This document shows positions 63,798 through 64,000 of a stretch of DNA of 64,000 nucleotides, piece by piece; within the stretch, counting starts at the first letter, position 1; every line of letters begins with the position of its first letter. Origin of the DNA: Chryseobacterium sp. C-71. GTDB lineage: Bacteria > Bacteroidota > Bacteroidia > Flavobacteriales > Weeksellaceae. The stretch is from the NCBI RefSeq assembly GCF_020911865.1, contig NZ_CP087131.1, forward strand, positions 620,001-684,000, written 5' to 3'. Made by a program: the position numbers and the translations under genes. The notes beneath the pieces were generated by a model. The model was not told the DNA's origin. It did not search any database and saw only the letters and a list, made by a program, of their open reading frames with translations.

Positions 63798-64000
63798 TTT
63801 CTTTTGCTTTTAAATAATCAGCAATCCATTTTTTGGCTTTGCTCAATTGGCTTTTGCTTGTGCCTTCTGAAATGTTCATGATTTCAGCGATTTCCTGATG
63901 CTTTTTGTCTTCAAAAACGTAAAGATTAAAGATTAATCGATAACCTGTCGGCATTTGTGAAAATATTTCTTCGAGATTAATTTCAGTCAGCCTTTCATCA
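63763..64000 (-). CDS. ECF RNA polymerase sigma factor, C-terminal part
   Basis: The frame is open to the right window edge, so the start is not seen; 79 codons are visible. They cover sigma region 4: MPTGYRLIFNLYVFEDKKH and EIAEIMNISEGTSKSQLSKA with the -35-binding helix-turn-helix, then a basic tail. It belongs to the ECF (group 4) sigma factors, with the anti-sigma gene overlapping its 3' end. Confidence 0.88.
   Translation of the reverse strand, partial: DERLTEINLEEIFSQMPTGYRLIFNLYVFEDKKHQEIAEIMNISEGTSKSQLSKAKKWIADYLKAKENGQKNIETIKI

Overview
The window reads as chromosomal DNA of a flavobacterium close to Chryseobacterium (Weeksellaceae). Supporting signs are the low GC content, families typical of Bacteroidetes (GLPGLI protein, DUF4199, DUF4286, DUF4920, head-GIN/DUF2807, YadA-head/AraC-TPR pair), near absence of Shine-Dalgarno sequences, and many promoters of the Bacteroidetes form TAnnTTTG close upstream of starts. 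Genus-level placement is inference from protein style, not from a database search.

Layout. 1-3.4 kb: end of a radical SAM gene, a complete IS3-family insertion sequence (986-2374) and a secreted protein gene. 3.4-6.4 kb: atpD-atpC with their own promoter, and ribF. 6.4-18 kb: GLPGLI protein with a small bacteriocin-like peptide, peroxidase, LolA-like protein, kdsB, aminotransferase, phosphohexomutase, a small four-helix-bundle gene inside inverted repeats, and an envelope operon (DUF4199, glycosyltransferase 2, head-GIN lipoprotein). 18.0 kb: SRP RNA. 18.2-23.5 kb: a menB...menA operon with two PH-domain membrane proteins. 23.7-27.4 kb: gyrA and a TPR protein. 27.5-30.1 kb: small secreted proteins, GNAT, DUF421. 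30.2-33.7 kb: a very AT-rich two-gene unit, an ABC/AAA-type ATPase overlapping an HNH nuclease, which resembles Septu (PtuA/PtuB) defence and is the best candidate for an undescribed system. 33.8-36.6 kb: uvrA. 37.2-41.1 kb: a long intergenic region with a perfect 34-bp palindrome, then a membrane TPR-AraC regulator and a YadA-head-like secreted protein. 41.3-45.8 kb: a decayed copy of the 3' end of tssF, a Crp/Fnr regulator, a Crp-like palindrome before a DJ-1/monooxygenase operon, and an orphan tssE-tssF baseplate pair. 46.1-50.9 kb: a GC-rich structured repeat, APC permease, DUF4920 protein, M14 peptidase, and an 855-bp AT-rich spacer with two perfect and three near DnaA boxes before an XRE regulator. 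51.0-59.3 kb: two flavin amine oxidases, proline dehydrogenase, and an MFS/mevalonate kinase/UbiA operon. 59.7-64 kb: thiolase, hypothetical secreted and membrane proteins, and an ECF sigma/anti-sigma pair running off the edge.

Most genes are on the minus strand and separated by clear intrinsic terminators. Intergenic spaces hold several families of short dispersed repeats, including one roughly 110-bp family with four copies in the window. No tRNA, rRNA, CRISPR array or prophage was seen.
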